From NCBI GenBank assembly GCA_030278955.1, contig JAOANR010000004.1:60639541-60703540 (forward strand): 64,000 bases of DNA, in the 5' to 3' direction. Shown here piece by piece: positions 46,391-58,047 of this stretch (the first letter of the stretch is position 1; each line of letters starts with the position of its first letter). The notes under the pieces are model-generated. The model ran no database searches, was not told the origin of the DNA, and was given only the letters and a program-made list of their open reading frames with translations. Position numbers and translations under genes: made by a program. The DNA comes from Hygrophila difformis (lineage: Eukaryota > Streptophyta > Magnoliopsida > Lamiales > Acanthaceae).

Positions 46391-49300
46391 GCACACATAA
46401 ATGAACAAATTTCTAATTAATCAATCATTATCTCTATTTAAATTTAAGTGGAATTCTACACTTTTCTTTCAAGAAGTATTTGTTGCATAGAGGCTAGACT
46501 CTGGTATATTGGCTTTAGGTTGTTGCTACGGAAAATAAGGGAGAAGAAGAGAAGTTCAATTACCATTTCTCTGTATTGTATTATTTGAGAATGAATGACC
46601 GAGGCCAGTGGTTCATTTTTGAGTAATGAGCTGCAAGTATTATTGCCATTTACCACATGCTATATGCAGTTGTGTAGATAAATATATGAAATGAGCTTCT
46701 AACAAATCCTGACATGAATACTTTGAAACATTTAAAGACCAACAAACTTTTGATGTCTTTCTTAAGTACTGACAGTTTGACACCGTTTAATATGTCCCGT
46801 ATTGATGGTAATACCATCTATTTTCCCGCCCTCAATCCTCATTAGGTTTTGACATTGTAAATCATATCAATATTTTTCATTTTTATTGCTCACTTTTGGT
46901 GCCCTATGCATTGAGAGACACTACTGGTAAGATGAATGTTTACAGTGAATCAATTTCTTTGGGCTAGGACAAACTCAATTGTTGTTGGTAATTTGGTATG
47001 TTGCAGGAGTTCATGATGAAAATGACCATGCATACAACCCTAAAATTGTGCGCATAGGTCTAAAAGCACACCACTCAGTCCAGGCAGTTTCAATGGACTA
47101 CTTGGTATATATGGCTGATAGGAATATTTGCTTACTTTTTCTTAATAATTGAATTACTTTTCTACAACTTAAGAACTTATAAATGAACTGGGTTTATTCT
47201 AGGTGGAGCAAAAACTTTCAGGCATGGACTCTCAATCTGGTGACAAGCAGAAACAAGGGGGTGTATCAAAAGATAAAGACAGCATTCGTGCTTCTATACT
47301 GGATGAAGCAGTAATTGTGGGTCGTTTTCTACTTTTAAAGCTGTTATATTATAGTACTGTGACTCAAATTATGTGTAGACCAAAACCTGATGAAGTGATC
47401 GCTTGATCTACGCAGGTGTTTTCTACTCTGAGCTTCAGTGGATCGTCCCTTTTTAGTAAATTAAATCGTGGTTTTGATGTGGTTATAATAGATGAAGCTG
47501 CTCAAGCTGTAAGTTACCGTGATATTTATAATCTTGAAAATTTTGTATATTTACCTAGCTGTAAGTTCAAGCATGGGCAATTTCACATTACCAAGGATAG
47601 GTATTATATTCAATATTTCCATCCTATCCAAAATTTTGATGCTTTGTTTTGTTCTCCAACAGATAGAACCTGCGACTCTTGTTCCATTAGCCAATGGATG
47701 CAAACAAGTGTTTTTGGTATGTGCCCTTTGTTTGAAATCCAGACCTGAAATCATTGTTGTCCAAATTACTTGATTTCAATTTTATTGGAACTAGAAGTAT
47801 TTCAAATATCCAATGTGGATAAACAGATTTGCTTGTGTCTCTTGTAGCATTAATATCTAGTCAGTTGCTTGGAATTCTTTTTGGTATGTGCCCTTTCTTT
47901 GTAATCCAGACCTGAAACTGAAATCATTCACGTCCAAATTACCAGATATCAATTTTAAACAGAAGTTTTGAAGTATTTTGAATATCCAATGTGGAAAAGA
48001 AGATATTGTTAATATCTCCCATCGCATCAATTTCTACTAAATAAGATTCCTTTCTTTTAACCCTTGAAATCTTGTTACTACTTTCAGTTGCTCAGAATAC
48101 TATATCGCCAAGTAATATATTGTTGAAATCATTAATGTCTAGTCTGGGGAACCATAACAGTGTTAGTTTCAGTTGACTGTCCTGAATATTATGATTTATT
48201 GGTAGTAATATTAAAAAATCCATTTGATCTTGGTTTTCTAGGTAGGGGATCCAGTACAGTTGCCGGCCACAGTGATCTCCCCTGTAGCAGAGAAATTCGG
48301 GTAAGAGCTGCACCTTTTCCATTAGCCATAGTTATTTCGTTCGGATGTGGAGTGCACTAGAAATAATAAACATCTTTTGGAACCTTGGCAGATACGGGAT
48401 GAGCTTATTTAAAAGATTCCAGAGAGCAGGGTATCCCGTACAGATGCTGAAGACTCAATATAGAATGAATCCTGAGGTTCCTATCTTCTTTTCATTTTCT
48501 TCCCATTTTCTTTTCCTCCTGCAAACTCATAAACCATATGGACCTTTTTATTTAATTCTTGTCCTACCTATGCATAATTGAAATACTTGGGACCTTATAA
48601 ACCCAGCATTGGTTATCCGTTTCAGGGATAATGATTGTACACTGCTGTGATGAATGACTTCATTCATTTCCAAATTTCTATTTGACGGGGAAGAGAAAAC
48701 AACTTTAAACAACTTACCCTTCTCACTTAAAGATTCAATTTTCACATGCAGATTCGGAGTTTCCCTTCAAAGGAATTTTATGATGAAGCACTTGAAGATG
48801 GACCTGGTGTTGAAGAGCAAACTAGGCGCTCATGGCATAAATATCGTTGCTTTGGTCCATTTTGCTTCTTTGATATCTGCGATGGGAAGGAATCTCAGCC
48901 ATCAGGAAGCGGATCATTGGTTAATGTTGATGAGGTTGAGTTTGTCCTTTCTATGTACAGTAAATTGGTGAGTAATTATCCAGAGCTCAAGGCAAGCTCC
49001 CGCCTTGCAATTATATCACCATACAGACATCAAGTCAAACTCTTAAAGGAAACGTTTCGTAGCACTTTTGGTGTGGAGTCTGACAAAGTTGTAGATATCA
49101 ACACTGTTGATGGATTTCAGGTAACTTTCAAATTGTTGGAATTACTTGCACAACTCTTTGGATATGCCACTTGCTTGTGCTGCTAGTGCCGATAGTTGAA
49201 CCGTGTTGTGCTATTTAAGCAAGTTTTTGGCTCAACTCATAACTTTAATTGGGATGTGCTTGAGCTCGATTCAATCTAGCATTTTCGATCTTGAGTTCAA

Positions 49301-50126
49301 ACTTGATTAATGAATCGGAAGTAAATCAAGCTTGAGTTGGTTTCAAGGATATTGACCCCCTTACTGAGTTTATTGATTATGATTCTTTTGATCAAATGGA
49401 AATTAATTAAATTGCAATAGCATTGCCTTGATGAGCTCAGCTGTGTGGCTCTTAAACTATCTGAGAGCTCAATGCTGTGGCCTGTGGTATTAATTACTTC
49501 GTTTGGAGTAATGACTCTAGTTGTCTCCAGCTACATTTTTGTCTATAGAAATACGAAATGAGCATTTGTTTTACTATTTTTTTTTTTTTTTAATAGGGGC
49601 GTGAAAAGGATGTTGCCATCTTTTCATGTGTTCGTGCTAGCAAAGACAACGGTATTGGATTCGTCGCTGATTTTAGACGAATGAATGTTGGAATTACTCG
49701 AGCAAAGTCTTCTGTTCTGGTACACTCTCTCTAATCCATACCAATTACCAAAATACTCCTACTCAAGAATCCTCAGGATATTGTCCTTCATGTCCCAAGT
49801 CTTGGTTTTGTTTTCTCCAGGTTGTGGGCTCTGCTTCAACACTGAAAAGAGATAAGCACTGGAAGAACCTTGTTGAGAGTGCAGAGCATAGGAATGTATT
49901 ATTCAAGGTTTCCAAGCCCTATGCAGACTTCTTCGGCGAAACCAATTTTAAATCAATGGCAGTGGAGGAACCCAAGCCAGAGAGTCCCGAAGCTGATGAT
50001 GATGATATGGGTGTTTTGGTGGGGGGTGTTGATGATACCAATAATGCAGACGGTGGTGCTGATGAAGACTTCGGGGAGGAAGCTGGTTGGGGGGATGGCG
50101 ATGGGGACTTTGGGGGTGAAGACTAA
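40876..50126 (+). CDS. MAA3: SEN1-like superfamily 1 helicase, MAGATAMA3 homologue
   Basis: Nineteen exons: 40876-40977, 41164-41323, 41714-41850, 42372-42569, 42760-42951, 43132-43167, 43400-43488, 43614-43664, 45355-45466, 45548-45653, 47007-47104, 47203-47316, 47416-47508, 47663-47716, 48242-48300, 48392-48476, 48752-49120, 49597-49719, 49821-50126. All phases agree and give 827 residues, close to Arabidopsis MAA3. Helicase motifs: GPPGTGKT (276-283), CAPSNSA (377-383), DEAAQ (491-495), GDPVQLPATV (516-525), QYRMNPE, VDGFQGREKDV and VGITRAK (716-722). The tail is acidic and Gly/Asp-rich. MAA3 is a SEN1-like RNA/DNA helicase needed for female gametophyte development and pollen tube guidance in Arabidopsis; that function is known there, inferred here. 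Several introns carry repeats. Confidence 0.95.
41869..42267. mobile_element. MITE in MAA3 intron 3
   Basis: Left GGGTCTGTTATGCAAGCAGA, right CTACGTGCAGAACAGACCC, inverted. The interior is packed with AGCTGTAG/GGAGCTGT units on the left and AAAAGCTACC/AAAAGCTTCC units on the right, which can pair. Confidence 0.78.
44795..45114. mobile_element. MITE in MAA3 intron 8
   Basis: Left GGGTGTGTTTGGGAAATG, right TTTTCCTAAACATAGCCT, imperfect inverted ends. It includes a local direct repeat (TTTGATATTAGAATTTGGAG twice, about 44873-44936). Confidence 0.6.
45968..46163 (+). repeat. Tandem repeat, about 88 bp, in MAA3 intron 10
   Basis: Units beginning AGAAAGCACCRCATATTTTA and containing ACCTATCTGGTAGAGTGG occur at about 45969 and 46057, with a third partial copy from about 46145. 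Confidence 0.82.
46350..46395 (+). repeat. (CT)n(CA)n microsatellite in MAA3 intron 10
   Basis: TC repeats pass directly into CA repeats. Confidence 0.9.
47711..48040 (+). repeat. Tandem duplication spanning the exon 14 donor site
   Basis: TTTTTGGTATGTGCCCTTT at 47711 recurs at 47878, 167 bp on. The similarity continues through AATCCAGACCTGAAA to AATATCCAATGTGG. The unit includes the last six bases of exon 14 and its GTATGT donor. Confidence 0.82.
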
Positions 50127-50540
50127 CTTATCATCAAATTCTTTTCCTACTCTCGAATCGACTTTGCTTCCATTTTTGTTATCTACTTTTGGTGATTTGC
50201 CGATCCCCACTTACCTTACCCTGCAAGTTTTGATATTATTATTGCTTTAGAATTATTATTATGTAAATGTATGTGTGCATCATTTGTGCCGTTGGGTTGC
50301 ATTTGTCCGTTTGCGTGGGGTGCAACAAGATCGACGTCCTTTTCGGGCGGCCAAATGCCAAAAGTGGCTAAAACAGTAAAATGGGTTACTAGTTGTTTGT
50401 CTTCATTTTTTTTTAAGATTCATTTTTAACTAATGTAGATAAGGAATTAAGGATACAGTTCAATACAGTACATAAAATTCAAAATTTTTTAAAGTGTCTA
50501 TAAATTGAAAAATATATAAATCAAGACATAATAAATTTGG

Positions 50541-50717
50541 AACCGGAGATGAAGACTTAGCTCAAGTGGTTAAGTTCCTTGACTTCCAACAGAAGGTTGG
50601 AGGTTCGATTCTCCACTGGCCCCCTATCTCTCCTTTTTATTCCCTTTGTAATTGCGTGGCATGGGCTCCCTCCCACCACCCATTTCTCAGACATTCAATG
50701 TCTCATCCAAAAAAAAA
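50541..50717 (+). mobile_element. Full-length tRNA-derived SINE
   Basis: GACTTAGCTCAAGTGGTTAA (box A-like), GGAGGTTCGATTCTCC (box B-like), a tail TGGCATGGGCTCCC...TCAATGTCTCATCC and poly(A). Flanked by AATAAATTTGG at 50530-50540 and 50718-50728, a perfect 11-bp duplication. Best reference copy of this family here. Confidence 0.9.
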
Positions 50718-50920
50718 AATAAATTTGGTACCTGAATTCAACTTAATTTACCATCCAGTCAGTATCATATTTAATGATGTAACGGTCTTATAGGTGAATG
50801 TGGGAGTATATTTCATATTTTTGTTCAAAATCTATAGAATAATGATAGGTTCGAACTATGAGTTTTGCTGGCATTTTGTTGTGAGCACATTCCGCATTCC
50901 TTAGGATAAGGTAAAATCAC

Positions 50921-51084
50921 ATTTTTTAAAAAAACATTGACAATCGCAAGGATGTGTGTGTGAGTCCAAACCACATAAATTACAAAGGAATAAAGGGGAG
51001 GTGAGGGATAAGGGGCCGGGAGGAAATCGAACGCCGAATCATTTGGAAATCAGGGAAGATGACCACTAGATCAAGTCCTATCTA
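50921..51084 (-). mobile_element. SINE, minus strand
   Basis: On the minus strand: GATCTAGTGGTCATCTTCCC (box A-like), GCGTTCGATTTCCTCC (box B-like), then TTTGTAATTTATGTGGTTTG and an A-rich end. Flanked by TAAAATCAC at 50912-50920 and 51085-51093. Confidence 0.8.
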
Positions 51085-51115
51085 TAAAATCACCTTTACC
51101 TAAATAGAAATTAAT

Positions 51116-51381
51116 ACTACCTCCGTTCCTTTTTAATTGCCACGGACCCACGTTTCACGCAATCCAATACACATTTTCAATCTTCAATAATTCAAATTGC
51201 GTACAAGTAAAAATTATGAAACTTTGATATTCTAAATCTATGTGATTAGACGAATCTAACAAGATCTCACTTGACTATTTTTTGTCCTATATAACTGTAT
51301 TAAAAAGTCGAATCAAAGTTACTCAATGAACAGTAACAAAACTCCTAATGTGTCAAATAAAAAGGAACGGAGGAAATAGTA
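51116..51381. mobile_element. Stowaway-like MITE
   Basis: Left TACTACCTCCGTTCCTTTTT, right AAAAAGGAACGGAGGAAATA; about 265 bp. Confidence 0.78.
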
Positions 51382-51447
51382 TATATACATATATCTAATT
51401 TGCCATTATAATTGTTAAATTTAGTGGATCATATATATGAATTCATA

Positions 51448-51723
51448 TACTTCCTCCGTTTTTTTTTTTTTTTTTTTTGTTAGCTACAGTTTGACAAATG
51501 TTACTGTTCACTTATATACTTTGACTTAAAGTTTTATTATAGTTATATAAATTAAAATATAGACAAGTGAGATCTTGTTAGATTCGTCTCGTCTTGTAGT
51601 TTTTAAATATCGAACTTTTAGAATTTTTACTTGTACCGAATTTGAGTTATTAATGGTTTAAAATGTGCATTGGACTGCATGCTGGGTGGGTCCGTAGCAA
51701 TCTTTAAAAAATAAAGGAAGTAT
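51448..51723. mobile_element. Stowaway-like MITE
   Basis: Left ATACTTCCTCCGTTTTTT, right AAAAATAAAGGAAGTATT; about 275 bp. Interior resembles 63672-63945 in opposite orientation. Confidence 0.65.
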
Positions 51724-51764
51724 TTTAAAAACTACTACATTAAATAACAGTAATGAAAGACATT

Positions 51765-51915
51765 TGGAAGGGATCCCAACTCCCAACCTATATAGGTTGG
51801 AGGTTCAAATCTCGACTCGGCCCCCTATCCCTCCACTTTGTTCCCTTTGTAATTTGTGTGGCTGAACTCCCACCACACATTTTCCAGGCCTTTAATGGCT
51901 CCTAAAAAAAAAAAA
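51765..51915 (+). mobile_element. SINE with rearranged head
   Basis: GGTTGGAGGTTCAAATCTCG (box B-like) and the tail GAACTCCCACCACACATT, AGGCCTTTAATGGCTCC and poly(A) are present; the box A part is replaced or truncated. Confidence 0.7.
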
Positions 51916-52616
51916 CGACAAAACCTCGAGAAATGGTGAGAGTTGAAACCTGTAGGTGTGTTGAGATGCCCAGTGATGTGCAAATTATAAGTCCTGATAA
52001 AACTAGGCACCTGTCCAAAATTGGCAGTCATTGTACTAACATCAACAACCACTCCAATCATTGGACAATCCAATCCAACAAGATTTCCAAACCTAAAAAA
52101 TTAAAAGATATAGTATACATATATATATATATAGCTACTAAAACTTAATATTCTAAATCTATGCGATTAGATGAATCCAACAAGATCTCACTTGACTATA
52201 TTTTATCTTGTTTAATTGTGTTAAAAAGTCGAATCAAAGTTACTCAATTAACAGTGACAAAACTCCCAACATGTCAATTAAAGTTACTCAATGAACAGTG
52301 ACAAAACTCCCAAGTCCCAACATGTCAATTATATTAAGGAACGGAGGAAGTATTAAAAAAAAGCCCCAAATCTTGATTCTCACTTGCATGCATTTCAACA
52401 AAAATCAGATTGTTAAAAATACAGCAGCAGGACACATTTTCTGAATTTAAAGAACGCCAAACATAACAAACAACAATAATCATAAAGAGTTGAGAATAAA
52501 AATAAATAAAACTACAGACATCCATCCATCAATCAATAATTCTGGTTTTGTTTTTCATTTCCAATTCAGCTGAATCACGGGCAAGGATGATTATATATGT
52601 CGATTATCTAGTTTTT

Positions 52617-54248
52617 CTATTCACAGGCCAATTTGGTGTCGAAACTGCTCAAGCAAATGGCGAATGCCTGAAAGGCGGATAAAGGGTACCTATAATCCAT
52701 GGTGAACATGTCCTTTCCGACCTTTCCGAATTGGAGAATGATCTTGTCATGATCCGGCTGAGAACCCGATGGCGCTGCCGCACTTGGGGCAGCAGCAGCA
52801 GCCGCAGCAGCGGGGGCTGCAGTTGGTGCCGGCGATGGTTGTGGTGCTGCAGCGATGAGTTGGAAATTCTTAACGGATGCGACAGTCACTCGTCCACGGA
52901 AGTTGAGGCACCAGCATTGCAATTGTTCATGCCAACGAGGGGCCTTGTTCTTGAGAACCAAGGGCCTTATTTTGCTGTCCTCGCTGCCATTGTTCGATGA
53001 TGACAGCCCCGGAATGTCGGAGAATCTGGAGCTACTGAATTCGGATGAGTGGTCAAGGGACTTTGAGAAAGAGATGCTGCGGAAGGAGTCTTCGATGGAT
53101 CTTGGGAGAAGCTCAGGCTGTCCGGGAACAACGCCACCAGGGTCGAGGGATGAGGCTGGGATCGAATGCATCACACATTGCATTTTACGGGGACCCCTTG
53201 TCCCAAGTACATTCAGTTCGTATGTAATTTGGCTAATGTTGAAGCTCCCGGTTGGTACTTTCGGAGACACTTTCTTGGAATAGAATCGTCGGCTTGTTCT
53301 CCCCGGTGGTGGGACATGCGAGCAAATCTGTGGTGGCTGTGTGTCGTATATTATAAACTTTGTGCCAAGAAAATTTGATCTGCAAAAACCATTATAAAAT
53401 TACCGTCTCCATCTAATCTATGTATTAATGTGTCTCAAGAGGCGCAGAATTCTACCTCAGTTTTCCAATGTATGTGCTACTTGATCGCGAAATGTTGTCT
53501 GCATCCATTGAGATGATATACTCTGTACAAGTAGTTCGACGAGTTCTTTTGGCAGAAAGAAGGAACTTCCCATTCTCAACTAGCAGAGCTGCAAAAGTTT
53601 AACATCATTCAAGCCTACACCGTCAAATTTTCTGTTGCCCTAATCAGCAATTTCGGTTCGTACCCAAAACAGCGTGCAAACATCATCAGACAAGACTCAC
53701 CAGGACTAAGGCATAAAAACAGGTGGTATGTTAAATTTGATTTGTCCCTCTTTATGAAGCACTGAATGGTTCCATCCCGAAACCCCGGCTGCATTCCATA
53801 AAAGCCAAAGCACGATATAGTATTCTCCATTTTAAGGTATTTAGTATTGGTAAATCATAAATGTAACGAGCAGAATGGTTCATACGAACCGCCAAGTTAC
53901 CTGCTTTAACGAGACAGGAAAAGTTAGCTTCCCGCAAATTTCAGGATTCTTAACGATTTCCTTACACATGCTCCTCCAGGAGCGACAAACGGCTGCACAC
54001 GCAACGACATGCTTCCTACCAGGCCACGTGGTCTCGCTCTCTTCCAACCGTTTAATTACATCAAAGAGTAGCTCGGGAGGAAGGTTGGCCCAGCGGCTAT
54101 TCTGTATCACTATAGGCTGATCGTGCAAATCATGGAACGAACCATGAGATTTCCCCCGATTATGACCAAGAATCCTCACATCAAAATTTCTGCGCGAAAA
54201 GCTTCCAATGCTCTCTCTTATATCCCGTGCAATATGTCGGAATGACAT
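52617..54248 (-). CDS. Tubby-like F-box protein
   Basis: Four coding exons on the minus strand: 53901-54248, 53701-53788, 53456-53588 and 52617-53379, giving 443 residues. The F-box lies at about 53-98 ([20 protein letters not shown] ... [13 protein letters not shown]). The tubby domain follows: [121 protein letters not shown] and the usual end FDTKLACE. Plant members bind phosphoinositides through the tubby domain and can join SCF ligases through the F-box; both are family knowledge. An Ala/Pro-rich insert ([20 protein letters not shown]) sits before [20 protein letters not shown] leader intron of about 880 bp (54256-55138) is likely. Resembles Arabidopsis TLP6/TLP7 types. Confidence 0.94.
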
Positions 54249-55440
54249 TGATCTTCTAGAAGCAGGATATAATTTAAGGATAACTCCCAATGTTATACGA
54301 ACGCTGATTAACTCCTAAAATTCTGCAGCAAAAGGAATCCTCAGAAAAGTGTGAATTGCAGTAAATTGGGAGAGCAAAACCTATTAACTTAAACACGCGC
54401 AAGGGGCACAAGAGAGAGATTCAGAATTCTCAGAAACCGCAGGTAATTCTTAGAACAAATTGTTATGACATTAAAAAGATCTACTTTCAGACAATAAACC
54501 TCGTATCAACCTTAACACACACATACCATTAGGTTTGCACTGTAAGAGATCAAAATTGACCCTCTAAAAGGATTCTATGGTCTTCCTATTTCCATGTACA
54601 AAAGCACCTAACATTAGGTTTAACCAAATGTAATCAATAAGCAGTCTGGTTTAACAATGAAAACCATACATAGATGTTTACGGAAACAAGTATATACAAA
54701 CTGCAGGCTTAAGCAAAGAGGGCTTTACAATAATTCACAACATTATCAAATGAACAAATCTCAAGTGGAAATAGCAACAAACCTGTTAGAACTGCACCAA
54801 GAAACTAACAAAGCTTCATATATTTCTTCAGAGATCTGCCAAAAAAGAGAAAACCACAAATTTTATTTACTTTTTTAAACGCCGCTCCCAAAAAGTTCAG
54901 GAAAAAAAATCCCAAAGAAAAATCTATGAGGAAAAGAAAGCAGAAACCCTCAAAAAAGCAAATCTGAAATGAATCCACAAGATTTCAACTAAACCCAGCA
55001 AAAGGAAATCACAAATGTTAATGGAGTTGACTTGAGGCAGAAAAAGTGAAAAACCACATCAAGAACCCGCCTTTATCACTCTAAACACCATCAGAAAAAA
55101 AATGAAAAATCGTGAAGAGGAAGATCAAGAATCTGTACCTTGTAGGAAGCACAAACGAGACAAGAAGAGAAGGCCAACTCTTGTATAAAAATTAAGAACA
55201 ATAGCAAGAAAAGGGGAAGGGGGAAAGGCCAAGAAGTCCACGGGCAAAAGATCAAATTCAAGACAAGTTTATTCAAACCAGGGAAGAATAGAGAGAGAGA
55301 GAGAAGGGAAGAGATGGGATGGGATGGAGGAGAAAACTGAGAAGGAATAAGTGGGACAGAGCAGAAGAGAGAAACACGCGTTAATGGCAGCTTGTTGTTT
55401 GTTTAAGACAGTACGGACGGAGGAGAACACATCCTCGTTT
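54249..55440 (-). promoter_or_regulatory. 5' UTR, likely leader intron and promoter of tubby-like gene
   Basis: Minus-strand acceptor TTCTAG|AAGATCAATG sits just before the start codon, and a donor AAG|GTACAG lies at about 55138. The leader upstream (55140-55330) is GA-rich on the plus strand, so CT-rich in the transcript, which is common in plant leaders. Confidence 0.5.
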
Positions 55441-55603
55441 TAGGATCCAACGGCCTGATTTGCTGTGGTGCATTGCACCGTGCGCAGAGGAGGGACCCCA
55501 TTCGTGGAAATGTGGGTGGAGTTGTGGTCTTGTGGATTAGTGGAGCCTTGTGAGTAATCCGTACAGGTTATTGTATAATAACTATACTGTCTTCGTCTGC
55601 AAA

Positions 55604-56060
55604 TTACTCCCTCCGTCCCAATATAAGTGGCCCCTTTCTTTTGGGCATAAGAATTTAGGTAGTGGGATTTAGTAGTTAAAGTGGTGTGAGTAAATTTAAC
55701 TAATTCATCCATCTAATTTATAATAGTTACATTTGACTTTTAACCATAGTTATTATTTAACTTTGACTTAATGTTATCGTAATGATGTAGAAAGACAAAA
55801 ATATTCAAGCGTGATCTTGTTGGAATCGTCTAATCGTATAGTTTTAGAATATATATTTTATATAATTTTTATTTATACCCATTTTGAGATATTAATAGTT
55901 AAACATATATAGGGACTTTGTGCAGAAAGTACAATTGTCATTATTGTGTGGTTTTTAATCATATTTATGTTAATCTAATTTACTTAAAAGGAAAAGTGGC
56001 CACTTTAATGGGACACCCCAAAAAGGAATAGTGACCACTTTTAATGGGACAGAGGGAGTA
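55604..56060. mobile_element. Long Stowaway-like MITE, sister of 22160-22645
   Basis: Left TTACTCCCTCCGTCCCAATA, right AATGGGACAGAGGGAGTAA. Shares CCTTTCTTTTGGGC and TAGTAGTTAAAGTGGTGTGA with the inverted interior of 22160-22645. Confidence 0.82.
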
Positions 56061-56858
56061 ACATTATTATAACGTGCTCGTGATTCATTTCCATACTTTA
56101 TTTTTTCTGAACAACTTATAATAATTTTAATTAATTTTTAATATTATTATACTTATAATTAAATGGTATTTTAATTATTTTTTAAAATATCATTAATGAT
56201 TATTATGCTTTTACATTTTATGAAAAATATAAATATATCACTTGTTAAAAGAAGAAAAAAGTACTTATTTTTGATAAATTATATAATAAACAAATGATAA
56301 ATGAATGCACGTTTATATTTATTAATCAATGTAATTATAAAGGTTTGCGTATACTTGTAGCTTAATAATAATATTCATATACGTACTTTATAATGGTTCA
56401 TTTGAGTATTAAACAAGAAATATTTTGATTATAGAATGGTTAAAGTAAATATAGCCATTTGATAATACTATTGTATGGAAGAAATATATAAAGTTGAGGA
56501 AAATTAGCAACACAGAATTATTTGCAAATGTTTATTAGTATTATTAATTTTATTATTTTTGTTACTATTTATTAGTGTATTATATTCAGATTATTAAGAG
56601 ACAGGACATAAGTTTACAAGGAAGCAACCTAGCAATTTGAGATTTTCTTGAATCTTGACTTTTGACTTTATTTAAATTTTTTTTTTTTAAAACTTTTTCC
56701 TTAGAAAGGAAAATAATATCTGACTTGGTCATATAAAGCTATTCAACTTCTACTTTGATTTTTGTCTTATGATTTTACATCGTATACCGTTGCGATAGTA
56801 ATAAAATTTCAGTATACATCTATATACACCGCTATCCCGATGTATACCTCTATATATA

Positions 56859-57708
56859 TAGGGGTGGGCATTTTTTTGTCGGGTATCGGGTATCCGACCC
56901 GAACCCGACATGTCGGGTTCGGGTTTTGTCATATTTCGGGTACCCGAACCCGACACCAACTGTCGGGTCGGGTGTCGGGTTTTTGGCCAGGTACCCGATC
57001 GGGTATCGGGTACCCGACAAAATAAATAAATAAATAGATTTTAATATTTATTTTCTAATATTTATTTTGCTTTACAATATTTATACTTATTTTATAATTA
57101 GTAGGATTTGTATTTTATTCTATGTGGTGAAAAGCCATGTATAAGCTTTAAAAATTTGTGAAGTCTCATATATTGATTTTTTTTAGAATTAATAATGGAT
57201 AATTAACCTTGATATGATAATAAATTTCAAGAATTGTAAATAAATTTGATGAGTTATATTTTTTATTTTAATAAATAATGGCATTGAACACTAAAATTTA
57301 ATTATATAATACTAATAAATAAGATAACATTAATAATAATAAATAAAACTGAAATTTTATATTTTTTTTAAAAAAATTGATAGTTATTATTATTTAATAA
57401 CAATATAGATGAATATACCTATATATTTGCTTAAATATTAGTAATCTTAGTTTTTTTTGAACAAATTGTGTAATTTAGGTTAGTCATTGTATTTTTATAA
57501 AAAGTAGTAAAACTAAATAAATAAAATATATTTTTTTAAAAAAAATATTTTTGTCGGGTATCGGGTACCCGATCAACCCGACCCGACAAAGTCGGGTACC
57601 CGAATATCGGGTACCCAGTCTTATGCGGGTCGGGGTCGTGTAGCCATTTTGGAAACCCGATAGTGTCGGGTACCCGAACCCGACAACCCGACCCGATGCC
57701 CACCCCTA
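56859..57708. mobile_element. hAT-like element with TAGGGGTGGGCA ends
   Basis: Perfect 12-bp inverted ends, TAGGGGTGGGCA and TGCCCACCCCTA, 850 bp. Both arms are dense in TCGGGTACCCGA-type units; the centre is AT-rich with no transposase. Flanks are AT repeats, so the duplication is unclear. Confidence 0.85.
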
Positions 57709-57767
57709 GCTATATACATCTATATATACCGCTATTGCGATGTATACCAAAACATTGAGATTATCTT

Positions 57768-58047
57768 ATACTTTCTCCGTTTGTTTGGTACTCCATTCTT
57801 TCCTAAATAATTGTCTCTTTCAGTTCAATTTCAATAACCAAGGTTTGCATAATTAACTCATAACTTTATATTTTTACCCTTCAACTAAACTCATTCTCAA
57901 TAAATGCCAACAAATAGCATTTATATCAAATGAAGGGCAATATTGTAAAACCATAGAATAATTACCTATAACTACTTAAAATTGACAACTATTATGGAAC
58001 ACTTTTTAATATCTAAAAAAACAACTAAAAAAGGAACGGAGGGAGTA
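57768..58047. mobile_element. Stowaway-like MITE
   Basis: Left ATACTTTCTCCGTTTGTTTG, right AAAAAAGGAACGGAGGGAGT; about 280 bp. Confidence 0.72.

Larger units (their letters stand above)
50127..52616. other. Convergent intergenic between MAA3-like and tubby-like genes
   Basis: Two 3' flanks plus a dense run of repeats: three SINEs, two full Stowaway-like MITEs and part of a third at about 52145-52352. No gene. Confidence 0.6.

Noticed and set aside
56750..57025. Frames with GSGxIPDTRQK or SGIGYPTRTR repeats
   Set aside because: Produced by TCGGGTACCCGA repeat arms of the hAT-like MITE.
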